Source: Coleophoma eucalyptorum (taxonomy: Eukaryota; Ascomycota; Leotiomycetes; Helotiales; Dermateaceae). Taken from it: DNA of 64,000 nucleotides. The stretch covers positions 310,001 to 374,000 of the forward strand of contig JALRME010000020.1 of NCBI GenBank assembly GCA_026120035.1, given 5' to 3'. This document shows, piece by piece, positions 45,258 through 57,383 of the stretch. A program made the position numbers and the translations under genes. Position 1 is the first letter of the stretch. Each line of letters opens with the position of its first letter. The notes beneath the pieces were generated by a model. That model did no database searches and was not told the origin of the DNA. It was given only the letters and a program-made list of their open reading frames with translations.

Positions 45258-46452
45258 GGTTGTGCCTTTATGAGAACAGCTGGAAGTAAGCGCTTATAGC
45301 GCTCACAGTCGAGCTGTTTGGTGGAGACGTTTGGTGGAGCTGGTAGGTGCAGCGGTGAACTGGGCTTTAATGGTAGTGCTGTCGATGGGCTATGAAAGAC
45401 ATTGAGAATGCAGAGCGGTGATGGGCAGCTCGATAACGCAGTGTGCCGTTGTACTGCAGCAGCAAGGTGAATGTGGGTCGCTACTGTTGTCAAGCCGTGA
45501 TTTGAGGTCTCGGGTGCTTAGGTAGCGATGCGCCAGAATTTGTATGGTGGTGAGAGCGGTCGCCGAGGGTCAAGAGGACATCGGTAAGGCACGAAGCATG
45601 CAAATGGATGATGTGGGTATAAGGCAAGCGAACGATAACAAGTGGATGGGTGACAAAGGGTGAGCTGAATAGGAAGTGGGAGATGTAAAAAGCAAAGAAC
45701 GCTTCGAATAATGAAGTTTCTTGGTGTAGTACGATTGAATAGTACCCCACGAAGCCTGGCCAGGATAAAGTTTGGTGACGGAAGCTAGGGCGTGCTGGCG
45801 GGCGCTTACTTTTACGGCAGAAGAGAGGGCAGAGATGAGGAGGTTGGGCACAATTTTCACTCGATGGGATTGCGAAGGAATTCTCACACCATATGTCATT
45901 ACCTCATACCGTCAATCATCGTGCCCAATCTCCCAGGACTGATTTCTACGGATCACGTAGAAATCTTCTGCAGCAAAGCCCCAGCTGAATTGGAGGTGAG
46001 CGACTTGGGGTCCACCCACCCAGCCTTGCGTGCTGGAAGAAGAAGTGGATCAGACAAGGCTGCGGGTTGGGGAGTGGGATGATACCGAGATACAACAGGT
46101 ACTTAGCACATTGCAACAGTTGGTCAAAATTCCGATAACCAGGTCGTCCTCAAACATTAAACAAACTCACACTACTTATCACCGCAGGCAGGATCAATCA
46201 AGAGCTACCTGGTCACTTGATAGCATTAGCCCAGAATAATGGTTCAGTATTTCGCATTTTCACACCTTACTCGACTTGCATGGCGAGTTCCCATTGACTC
46301 TAAACCCCGCTCTAACACAACTATCCTAAAGAAGCCTCTATACTTAGTTGGCCTGTGTAAATGTTCCCCATAATATCCTCCAAATGCCCAAGCGCATAAA
46401 AAAGTCTAGACTTTTATTCGATCAACGCCAATTAGTCCATAACAAGCAACCC
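45258..46452. other. Intergenic region (1.2 kb)
   Basis: Promoter of the 873-residue gene and 3' flank of ATP sulfurylase. No gene is supported; open minus-strand frames at 45490-45899 overlap each other and lack domain features. Confidence 0.5.
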
Positions 46453-48467
<2,015 letters not shown>

Positions 48468-49575
48468 TTTGCAGTAAATGGGCTGGAACGCTAGATAGAA
48501 AGATGAAGGGGGATCTGGAGGAAATGAACAAGAGAGTATTCAAAGGTTCACGGAGGGAAAGAAGAGTAGCACTGTATTTCTAAGACTCCTGAAAGAATTT
48601 CGAGGCTACGCACTTGCAGGGGCTTGGCTCAGGGTATGGCGTGCTTGCTTGCTCTTTCCACGTGAATTTAGTCAGACTGGAGGGTAGATAGAGTAGAGTG
48701 CCCAATGTATCTAGCGAGTTGTAATTCTCCACTGCAGGCTTTGAGAAGCCTACAGAATGCTGGAATGCTACCCTGGACCCGAGCTCCTGCTGTGTAGCGC
48801 AAGACAAGCCACGGCATCCGAAATATCCCGTTATCAAAGTTAGGGTGTTGATATATCAGGCCGCGCAACAAAAGGCCATACTACGTATATCCGTAATGTC
48901 CCTTCCAGATTTGGGCTCCTCAGCGACAAGACAACTATTATTACTTTTCTATTCCTGAAACATGACAGGGCAGATACTGAGTCTATTCCGATCAGCTTGC
49001 TTCAATCTTGCAGCTTCCGAATTAGAATGATAAAAGGCGATCTATTAGTTGACACCTCGCTCGCCAGCATCGTCGCTCAGGAACAGGACACTTTTCTCGA
49101 TAATCGACATGGAGTGTTACTGGGATCGTCATTGACGTCGTCATACCCGTGTATGGGTTATAGCATGAAGCACGATTAGGGGCACCTCTTTCATTTTGTC
49201 TTCGCAGTCGCTGACATTTGAAGGAAGAGGCTTGGAAGATTTATGATCTCTATCGGAGAAACATAGATCAACCTAGAACACCCCGCCAGTCTAGTTCCCC
49301 CCAATAGAACATGCTTTTCTTCTTCCGGAGTACGCCACCTGCATAACATCATCATGGAGATCTTGAGCCTTGTTGCCTTACATCTATCCTAATCTTGTCG
49401 GGCCGACGTATGACCGGTGAACGGCGATAAGAGATAAGAGTCGGTCTTTCAATTCACCGAAAATTGAGCTAAGAGCTCATTTTGGAATTGGGAAGAATCC
49501 GGTCCGGAGACATTATTGATCTGGACGTGCATATCTCCTTCCTCAACAACAGCAAAACTTCACACCTTGGTTAGA
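48468..49575. other. Divergent intergenic region between met3 and isd11
   Basis: The 1.1 kb lie between divergent start codons. It contains the E-box described separately and no supported gene. Confidence 0.5.
48636..48665 (-). promoter_or_regulatory. Candidate sulfur-regulatory sites upstream of met3
   Basis: TCACGTG on the minus strand (48665-48659) lies 192 bp before the met3 ATG; this is the Cbf1 core found in yeast MET promoters. ATGGCGTGCT at 48636-48645 matches 8 of 10 positions of the Neurospora CYS3/Aspergillus MetR consensus ATGRYRYCAT. About eight TCACGTG heptamers are expected by chance in 64 kb, so only position and context support it. Confidence 0.4.
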
Positions 49576-50264
49576 ATGTCTGTTGTGTCTGGAATCAAGG
49601 GCGAGACAGCGCAACAAGCGCGCTCTTTGGTACGTCAAAATTTTCTTTGCATTATGTGATTTTTTGCCACCTTGTGGCAAGTAGGATGAAATATGTAAAG
49701 ACGGTAGATAATGGGGAGGTGTGCGGAGAATACAGAACTGCGATGCGGTTTGGCGAATGAATAAAGCTAACTTTGTGGTTAACTAGTACCGACAACTATT
49801 ACGGCAAGGCGAACAATTTGCAGCATATAACTTTAGAGCATATGCAAAGAGGCGGACCCGGGATGCGTTCAGAGAGCACAAGGACGTCAGCGATGAAAGA
49901 CGGATACAAGAGCTGATGCAGAGGGGTTTGAAGGAATTGCAGATTCTGAAGGTGAGCAAGCATGATGAGGACTAGGGTGGTTGTTATACGGACATGGCAG
50001 ATTCTCAAAACGGGCCTAACATCATCACAGAGACAAACTGTTGTGAGCCAATTTTTCCAGATGGATAAATTAGTAGTTGAGGGTGGAAAGACGGTATGTT
50101 TACCGCCCAAATTCCTTAGGGTGCATCATAACGATTTCATTGCTAATACTGCGCAGGGCAAACAATCTGGGAGAAGAAATGACATTGTGAGGCAAAAGGA
50201 CACCGGGTAAGCCAAATTACTCACCACTTGCAAATATTAAATTAACGGTCTTAGGTGGGATTAA
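49576..50264 (+). CDS. isd11: Isd11/LYRM4, LYR-motif partner of mitochondrial cysteine desulfurase
   Basis: Small mitochondrial matrix protein that stabilises Nfs1 and is needed for Fe-S cluster assembly (family knowledge). Exons 49576-49629, 49787-49951, 50031-50093, 50157-50206 and 50255-50264 give 113 residues. The first intron falls inside the LYR motif: TCT TTG ends exon 1 and TAC CGA opens exon 2, giving [20 protein letters not shown]. It continues [20 protein letters not shown] and [20 protein letters not shown], then [15 protein letters not shown], as in fungal Isd11. The last exon is 10 bp and adds only the final G-W-D, an ending typical of filamentous-fungal members. No presequence is apparent, as usual for LYR proteins. 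Confidence 0.93.
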
Positions 50265-50884
50265 AGATTGAACCACGAAAAGATAAATAGGTCGGATTTG
50301 ATGGAGCGCGAGGAGTTCAACGGGCAGGTTTGAACATTAAATATCCATGCGGATGCGGATAATATCAAAAAGCTACAATGCTTCTGTACAATACACTTTG
50401 TCTTCGGTGCTACATGCGAGGATCCTCGATACCAATATTTCAGCTCACCAGTCGAAATTTGACCAGTTAGCTACATGTTATACCTGTGTGCGAAAATTTG
50501 AGAGATTGTCTAAAGCCCATTACTAATATACTCAGTTGATCGGGAGCGCCAACAAGCCACCAAACTTGTTCAAAAACCAGGTTCGGCGGATGCTTGACAG
50601 AATGCATTGACTTTGCTTCACATACTTACATAATCTATTCCTTGATTGTTGAATCACGTGTTGCGGCTCTCCTCCGTACCACCTTCGCATTCGATCGCGC
50701 CTGACTTCACGTCAAGCTTCGATTGCGACAATCTCTTGAGGGCAACAACCACGTTCGTTTGAGTTGTTCACTCTTTCTTCCTACGTTAAGGCCAATCATA
50801 TGTATTATATGTTGGTAGCGTGAGCCCGTAAGTCTCTCTAAATGATGAACAATCCCACGCTGCTTGTCGGAGACGCGCCCAGAC
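50265..50884. other. Intergenic region
   Basis: 620 bp, with TCACGTG at 50654-50660 upstream of the next gene. No gene is supported. Confidence 0.5.
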
Positions 50885-51427
50885 ATGGCTAACATTAGCT
50901 GGCCAGAATATTTGTTTTCCTTCGATTGCTCTTTGAACAACCTCATTACACCTAGTCCAGCCGAGAGCCCATCACGAGAACCATCGACCGACCCTCACGA
51001 TTTTCAAATTTCTGAGCCTCCAACTCCTTGTCCTACAACGTCTGGTTTCACTCCCTTCCCAGAAGATCATATCAACGGGTCTATCTTAGGCCGTACAGCC
51101 AAAGCACAACCGAAGCGTGCAATCACAGCTAGGGTTGCATCGCACATTGTAGCAGATACAAGGCTTTCGCCTCAGAAGTGGCGACGATCCAAGCAAGGCT
51201 TGTCCGAGGACTCATCCTCACTCCCCGAAGAAGAGGATTCCGACTACCAGCCATTGAAGCCCAAGGAGAGGAAGCACAAAAATACCAAGCTTCATTCGCA
51301 AGGTGCTCGTAGTCATCGAGTTCAAGCTTTCCAATACACCAACGACGAGCATTCAGAAAACGAGCCTCTAACCCCGAAGGACCACGAAGAAGCGCAAGGG
51401 CATATCTACCTTTGCGATTTTTTGTGA
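50885..51427 (+). CDS. Protein of unknown function, 180 residues, disordered and basic
   Basis: Single frame from the ATG at 50885 (MANISWPEYLFSFDCSL) to 51427. A short hydrophobic/aromatic N-terminal block is followed by Pro/Ser-rich sequence. A basic segment, AQPKRAITARVASHIVADTR into LSPQKWRRSKQG, and acidic Ser-rich stretches follow. There is no recognised domain, signal peptide or membrane segment. The composition suggests a small nuclear or regulatory protein, but that is inference. An exon could be missing at either end; the frame opens just upstream without another ATG. Confidence 0.6.
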   Translation: MANISWPEYLFSFDCSLNNLITPSPAESPSREPSTDPHDFQISEPPTPCPTTSGFTPFPEDHINGSILGRTAKAQPKRAITARVASHIVADTRLSPQKWRRSKQGLSEDSSSLPEEEDSDYQPLKPKERKHKNTKLHSQGARSHRVQAFQYTNDEHSENEPLTPKDHEEAQGHIYLCDFL

Positions 51428-51637
51428 ACAATAAATTCCACATCAAGATAGCATTTTAATATCCATAGAAACTGGTATCAAGAAAACACAAAGTCCAAAA
51501 TCCTAAAAACACGAGTTGGGCGTAGAACTGGGTCATTTCGATCAAGTCCAACACCCCACAGCCTTACCACCCGACTAAGCACCACTTGGAATACACCACT
51601 TTGCCAGTTCAAAGGTAGAGACACAAGAGAGAGCACT

Positions 51638-53631
51638 ATGGCGCCAGGAGTAAGTTTGAAGCCTTGACAGAAGGGCCATCGATTTCCTTCTGAGTTCAAC
51701 TGTGCGTCCCGGCTAACCAAGAGGCTCTTAGTACCGAGCAAGTGGCCAGTCCAGACGAGCAAACCGCGGAAACGTAGCAAATCATGATTTATTCGAAGGT
51801 AACTGTCAAGTTAATATCTTCGCCCGTGTCCATAACTAATCACCTCAGGCATTCCTGTTCGCCAGTGGCGACGTGACCTTGTGACTGTCGCTCCACAAAC
51901 GACGCACGAAAGTAGCACTGTCCAAAATGACATCTGGGCCATCGAGCTACCTCATGGCATGCCGAAGGACTACCTAGATTTACCCCAGCATAGTCAAGAT
52001 CTATTGCGCGCTGCAAGATCCGGCAGGATCTATAAACGCCCTGCTCCTTTAGAAGAGGAAGAGGTCGATCCTGAACTTGTGGGCGAGAAGACCGATAAGA
52101 AAGATGAGGATCCCAAAGAAAGGGGGTTCACCGCAAGGGCGTGGAAACACGTATCGAGAGAAGTTCCACCCATAGATTATCTTGCAAAGAGGAGGAAAGG
52201 ATTGATCACAGTTGGCACGAAAACTGCCACAGCCGCGCCAGTTGCAACTGTCACAAAAGCTACAATTCGACGTGTAGATGCAGCTGGAAATACATATGTA
52301 CAAGATATGGTAGTTACAAATGGCGAGAAGGTGGAGGGAGAGGTCATAGCCCAAACCGTTATCCCTATTCCAAGTGTGGCAGAAGTGCAGCCATCGCCAA
52401 TAAAGCGGAAACCCATAAAACGGAAGATGAAGGGCCCCGGAAGAGGCCGAAAGAAGAAGATTTTACCTCCAACAAATGTCCCTGGTGGCTTAGCAGCAAA
52501 TGGACAGACTACGCAGGCTCCAGGTACGGACGGGTCAGTCGACCAGAATGTGAGTCTTTTCCGGTATGCATAGTTTTGGATTCAATTATAGTACTAACAG
52601 TGACCAAGGGGATCAAAAAAGAAAATGAAGATACTCCTATGGGCGGCATTCACGAAGATAACGAAATTGGAGATGATTCTAATCAAGCTTCGGACGATGA
52701 GGATGGCGATGAGGGCGATGAGGGCGATGACGATGAAGAGGGAACACCTGAAGTGCAAGATTCACCTGGGAAACCTCTGTCTAACACCTCTCCTATCCCT
52801 GAAGTGCTTCCGAGCTTGAGCACTGTCCCATCTCTCGAGCCCGACATTAAGATGACTGATGTAGAGAGCCCACAGCCTGCGACTGTTGAGAAGCTTAAAC
52901 TAGATCTGGTGAAATCGGGAAGTCCCCTTAAGAATGTGGCTCTTTCCACTTCGAATGTCAATACTCCCCTTACATCTCCTGGAGTTCCAGAAATTGCATT
53001 GGCAGAGGCACCAGAACAAAACACTACTGCTGAGAGTATTGAGCCAGTATCGCCAGAACTACCTACACCTGTCGCCACAACCGAAGACCTACCTCCTCCA
53101 CCACCGAATCCTACCGAGGAACATGAACAGGCCGCGCAGTCTTTGGTTCAAGAAGAGCTTGAAGAAGAAGAAATGCTACTTGACACCCTTGAAGGTACGA
53201 CGAACCAAACCGATATTCAAGAGCCAGTTCCTTCTGTAACTGCAACCCCGCTTGTAACTGCAGCCCCGCCTGTAATTACAGCTCCTATGGATACCACATC
53301 GCCCGCAAAAGATATCAAACCGGAAATTGATGATGAAGAAGATATTCAAAAGGATGATAGCATCCAGGTTCCGTTGCAAGAGGTTGAAGTTTTAAAAGCT
53401 GACGATCCATCGAAAGACATCGAAGTCGCAAAGGAACTCGAGACTTCAACCGGTAGTGAAAACCAAACAGACGAACCAAACCACAGTGAAAATACTGAGC
53501 CTGTTGTCCAGGACAAGAAGGAGGACGAGAAACTTGAGGACGTGGAGAAGCCAACTGAGGCGGCGCCCCTGAAAGAGCAAGAAGATATTCCAGACTTGCT
53601 TGGTGACTTAGAGAAGACTTTAGGAGCTTGA
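51638..53631 (+). CDS. Fungal protein of unknown function with AT-hook-like motif, acidic C-terminus
   Basis: Predicted exons 51638-51649 (12 bp), 51732-51798, 51849-52549 and 52609-53631 give 600 residues, all junctions in phase. The N-terminus reads MAPG, then YRASGQSRRANRGN, and leads into the most conserved-looking block, GIPVRQWRRDLVTVAP. The next block is YLDLPQHSQDLLRAARSGRI, then YKRPAPLEEEEVDPEL and ARAWKHVSREVPPIDYLAKR. A basic stretch, KRKMKGPGRGRKKKILPP, holds a GRGRKKK AT-hook-like core, suggesting DNA or chromatin association (inference). The last exon encodes about 340 residues of acidic, Pro/Thr/Glu-rich disordered sequence. I cannot name the family. The tiny first exon is inferred from phase and splice consensus only and is the weakest part of the model. 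Confidence 0.8.
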
Positions 53632-53954
53632 ATGTTCAGGCATGATGGACAAGATGCTCACGTATCAGAAACCTGCTTATCGTCGGATCATAGCCCATGG
53701 CATTTGCACCGGAAGGAGACATTTATTTAAAACAGGCTCGGGATAAGGTATCTGCAGGATACCAAAATTTGGATGGACAGCGTAGTTAATTGCATAACAG
53801 AAGCTTTACCCTATAAGATGATCATAATACTGACCAAAGCCAATCCCGAATCAAAATTCCTCTCCTACCACCTGAACCATAAACACCATATTTCGCATTC
53901 CATGCCGCCATTCAGTCATTCAAATCATTTCACTCATCAAATCTTCCATTACAA
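53632..53954. other. Intergenic, convergent 3' ends
   Basis: 323 bp between the convergent genes on either side. No gene is supported. Confidence 0.5.
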
Positions 53955-54948
53955 TCACGGCGTCAACCAAACCCGCACCAATCTCATTACCATCCTACCA
54001 GTATCCAAACCCCCCTGCAGACTTTTCGACCTCTCTCCCTTTATCCTCCTCATGGTCTCTCTGTTTTCAACTGCCTCTTTCTCCAACAACACTACCGCTT
54101 TCTGCCGGTACCCGTTCGCTCTATTTATGTCCCACTTGCGAAGACTCTCATACCCTCCCTTCAGAATCTTAGCTGCCATGGGATTTTCGTCCGCGAATAC
54201 TTGGTACGCTTTTTTATTCGGTCAACTTAGTCTGGTTTTCCTCTTACGAGCAGAATGATACTTGTACGGTAGATGAGAAAGTGATTACCTCGATCAAGAA
54301 CTTCAGCACGGCTCTCGTACGCTTGCCTCTCGCATTCTTTTTCTTGGCGCCGTCTCTCTCGCCCGCTAAGCTGCACGATTTGGCCCACTCTCTTGGCAGA
54401 TGATGACGGAGGAAGACCCCATTGAATGGTTCGACGTGTGCTTGTGCTGGAGTTGGGACTATTATGGATTCGTTTCCTCTGGCTTTGGTCTTCTTCTCGA
54501 AGGATTCCTGTTATACCGTGTCTGTTGTTGCGGCTGTTGAGCGTGGAGGATACATTTGAAAAGGCGGTCGACGGCGTGGTCGTATTGGTGTTTATTGATC
54601 CTTCTTCCTCTCTTACTTCCTCCTCCGAAGACAAAGAGGTGAGGAGGGCCCAGATTCCGTGATACTGGCTCCGGATACCTTTCCGTCTCCAGATGGATCC
54701 TCAATTATCCTCCCGGCTCTTGTTGTTTTCGTGCTCCCCACAATTTTGGTCGATGACCCGGGAACCAAGATTTTCTGAAGCGGAATGTTATTTAGTATTT
54801 CATTTGGCTCTTCACCCAAATCCACATCCTGTCCCCACTGTGGCCGAGTCTGTCTGTGCTCCCGTGTCTCTGCCTTGAGTTGAGGCGCGGTTGTGATGAA
54901 GGATAATCCGTCCCCGGTGCTCGCTTGTCGTTCTCGTCTTAGAACCAT
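53955..54948 (-). CDS. Protein of unknown function, charged, coiled-coil-like C-terminus
   Basis: Predicted exons 54948-54679, 54622-54289 and 54199-53955 give 282 residues in phase. It opens MVLRRERQASTGDGLSFITT; a Thr/Gly-rich middle follows. Exon 2 carries RRTIQWGLPPSSSAKRVGQI and QLSGRERRRQEKECERQAYE. The second intron joins SRAEVLDR to VFADENPMAAKILKGGYESL. The rest is rich in Lys/Arg/Glu and probably helical (EKEAVENRETMRRIKGER). No named domain was recognised. The first intron (56 bp, GTATCC...CGGAG) lacks a strong acceptor context and is inferred because the two reading frames on either side both look coding; a frameshift is the alternative. A plus-strand open frame at 53773-54258 overlaps and is regarded as a shadow. 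Confidence 0.65.
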
Positions 54949-56379
54949 ATGTGAACCTTTTCTTTTCGCTTTTTTACTTCTTCGATCCCTTTAGTTTGGT
55001 CACTTTCTTGCTTCTTTCACTATAATATATTGGTCCCTTTCGCGAATTCTGGGGCCTCCCGTCTTGGGTACTGGATTCACGCAAATTGTAGACTTCGGGA
55101 GCGGTTTTTTTTGGATCTCAGGCTTTACGGTTCTTTTCTTTTTTTTCTGGCCTTAGCGGGCGGGACAGATAGGTGGAAAGACAATATATCTGAGAGAGGG
55201 GAATTGGGAGAACGAGTATTTGGGCATGAGGCTGAAGTTTTAAATTGGAGAAGAAGGTTTTGGAAAGTCTGGGGAATCTCGACAAAACTGATATCTTTGG
55301 AAGTGCTATACTCGCCGTTCCGACGAATTTAGTAGTCTATGACGAGACTTTCTAGACTTCAAGAGACGCGACTGGGTGGCTAAATTATTCACTTATTGTT
55401 CAGTGCTAGTTGCTTCTCCTCGCCCGATGTATACCTTACATGACATACCATACACCTAGCTACCTGTCCCTCCAAAAATTATGCAGCTTGCTATTGTTCC
55501 CCCCAAGCGGCTAGAGAGAACAAGAGAGAACTGGCATATTCCGTCTGACGCCCAGCAAAACAATCATTGCCAATCTCTCCCACTCTCCTTGCATGACTTG
55601 TTTTTGTTGGTGAATAAAATTGAACTGCCGTGCAACTCCAGATGCAAGTGAATCCAGCAACCAGACTCTATCGCCGATCCATGACATTGGTGTTTTGATG
55701 CTTGTCGGTTTTAAGTGGGGATGGGTGAGGTTTTGCTGCGCAATTTGTTTATAGGTGCGGGTACATATGCAAGGTCAGGGCCTGTCACTACCGTTCGTGG
55801 GTTGAGTCGAGCGGTTGAACCCAAGGGCGAGGCAAGGTGAGTGACATTGTCTCTTAGGACTGGCACTCTGCAGCCTGTTCATGCCGGGTTTATTATTGTC
55901 TTGCAGCTGGAGAATGCGGCACAAGAACGGGCCGGCTGTGTACCAACCGGATGAAAACTCCTTAAGAAAAGGAATGCACTTGAAGGTGCCGAAGTTTTGC
56001 TTTTTCGGGTCATCATTGCCCGCAAGATAACAAATCTCCGTCCTCCCAACGATATCAGACATAGAAGGGGGTTTGAAGAAGGGCTTTGAATTTCACTGCT
56101 GTCAGCATCTTAAGGTGGGCGCTTACTTATCTAGCTAATAGACGGTATAGAGAGAAGAGGAAAAGCAAATATGTCAAGGAGCAAATAAACAATATGGGTA
56201 TTTTTTGATGATTCGCTGAAATGAAAAGATGAATTCCTCCACTCGCAGAGACAGAAAAACGGAAGAAAAGGAGGTCGACTTCTGAAGACTGAGAAGACCT
56301 GAACAAGCCACCGCCTTTTTGTTCCCAACTGCATCTCTGCAGCACACTGTCAAGACTACACAGAACTCCGATCTTGAAA
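54949..56379. other. Intergenic region (1.4 kb)
   Basis: Promoter of the gene at 53955-54948 and 3' flank of the gene at 56380-57383. An ATG-initiated 95-codon minus-strand frame at 55775-56062 has several Cys residues but no signal peptide or domain. No gene is supported. Confidence 0.5.
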
Positions 56380-57383
56380 TCAGGAGCCCCTGGTTCTCTC
56401 TCTGCACACCGCCCTTTTACGTCTAGGTATCTCGGGATGCTTAAGGTCAGAATCGGGAGGCATCTTGTGTCTGGGAGATACCTCTGCAGTAGAATTGTCT
56501 TGGAATGCCCATTTCTTCCCCTTCTTCGACTTGATCGCAAACTCAGTTTGAGATGCAGCTCGCTTCGGTGGAGATATCGAAGGAAGCAAGAAAAGACCTG
56601 GATGCTGTAGAAAGCTTTGCAGTGTATCATTGAGCTGTGTCTGCTCCGCTCGGAGTCCTGATGCCCAACTTTGCCCAATAGGTGACCCTTTTTGTGGCTT
56701 GACTGGCTGCTTATCACGGCCAAGTTTTGTAGCCGTTGCAAAAGTATCATTTGGCAAAGATCTGTCTCCAATTAATGATAGAGACGGGGGATCCGGAACT
56801 GCCGTGACTTTATCGTGTTCCAGTATTTCAAGGGGCAATCTAAGAATTCTTAAACGGCATCTTCTGTATTTACTGTTGGCGTTTGAGAAAGCTCCATGTC
56901 TAGGAGAGAACGCTTCAAAGCCTTTGTGCTCATGATCAGCATCAATTATAGCATCCCGCAGATTATAGCTCTTATCCGTTGAGAACTATAGAGATAGTAA
57001 GAGTCTGAAGTTAGTGAGAACAGAGTGACACTTACAGTAGCAGTTTCATCCTCATAGATCTTGAATTCGGCTAATCTCAGACGAGCTTTACTATTGCGAT
57101 TGAGTCTATATCGTTGTGTTAGAATTGAATTGGTGGGTATGATCGTGACAAATTCATCCTTGTCCTTATCATTGTGGAGGCTGCTGTGGCTCATTGTCGA
57201 GTACTGAAGTGGTGTTAGAAGGACGAAAGGCCAAATGCGCATCAAAAGGTGAGGTACACGTACCGAAGCAGAGATATGGATGTTTCCAAGAGTAGGATTT
57301 GTATTCATTCGGCGAACTGGCTCGTTATTCAGTAGATCTGATTGGGGACCAAGATCATCTTCTTGATAGTCGTTTTCTGCCAT
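56380..57383 (-). CDS. Fungal protein of unknown function, 297 residues
   Basis: Predicted exons 57383-57264, 57203-57036 and 56985-56380, all phase 0. It starts MAENDYQEDDLGPQSDLLNN, and the first intron joins NIHISAS to YSTMSHSSLHNDKDKDEF. Exon 2 continues VTIIPTNSILTQRYRLNRNS and LRLAEFKIYEDETAT. Exon 3 opens FSTDKSYNLRDAIIDADHEH with GFEAFSPRHGAFS and a basic RRCRLRILRLPLEI. Later a basic block, KRAASQTEFAIKSKKGKKWA, could be a nuclear localisation signal. There is no membrane segment. I do not recognise the family. The clean phase across two introns and the balanced composition support it being a real gene; an upstream exon cannot be excluded. Confidence 0.75.

Noticed and set aside
55775..56062. 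95-codon minus-strand frame with several Cys, considered as a small secreted protein
   Set aside because: No signal peptide and no gene context; not distinguishable from chance.
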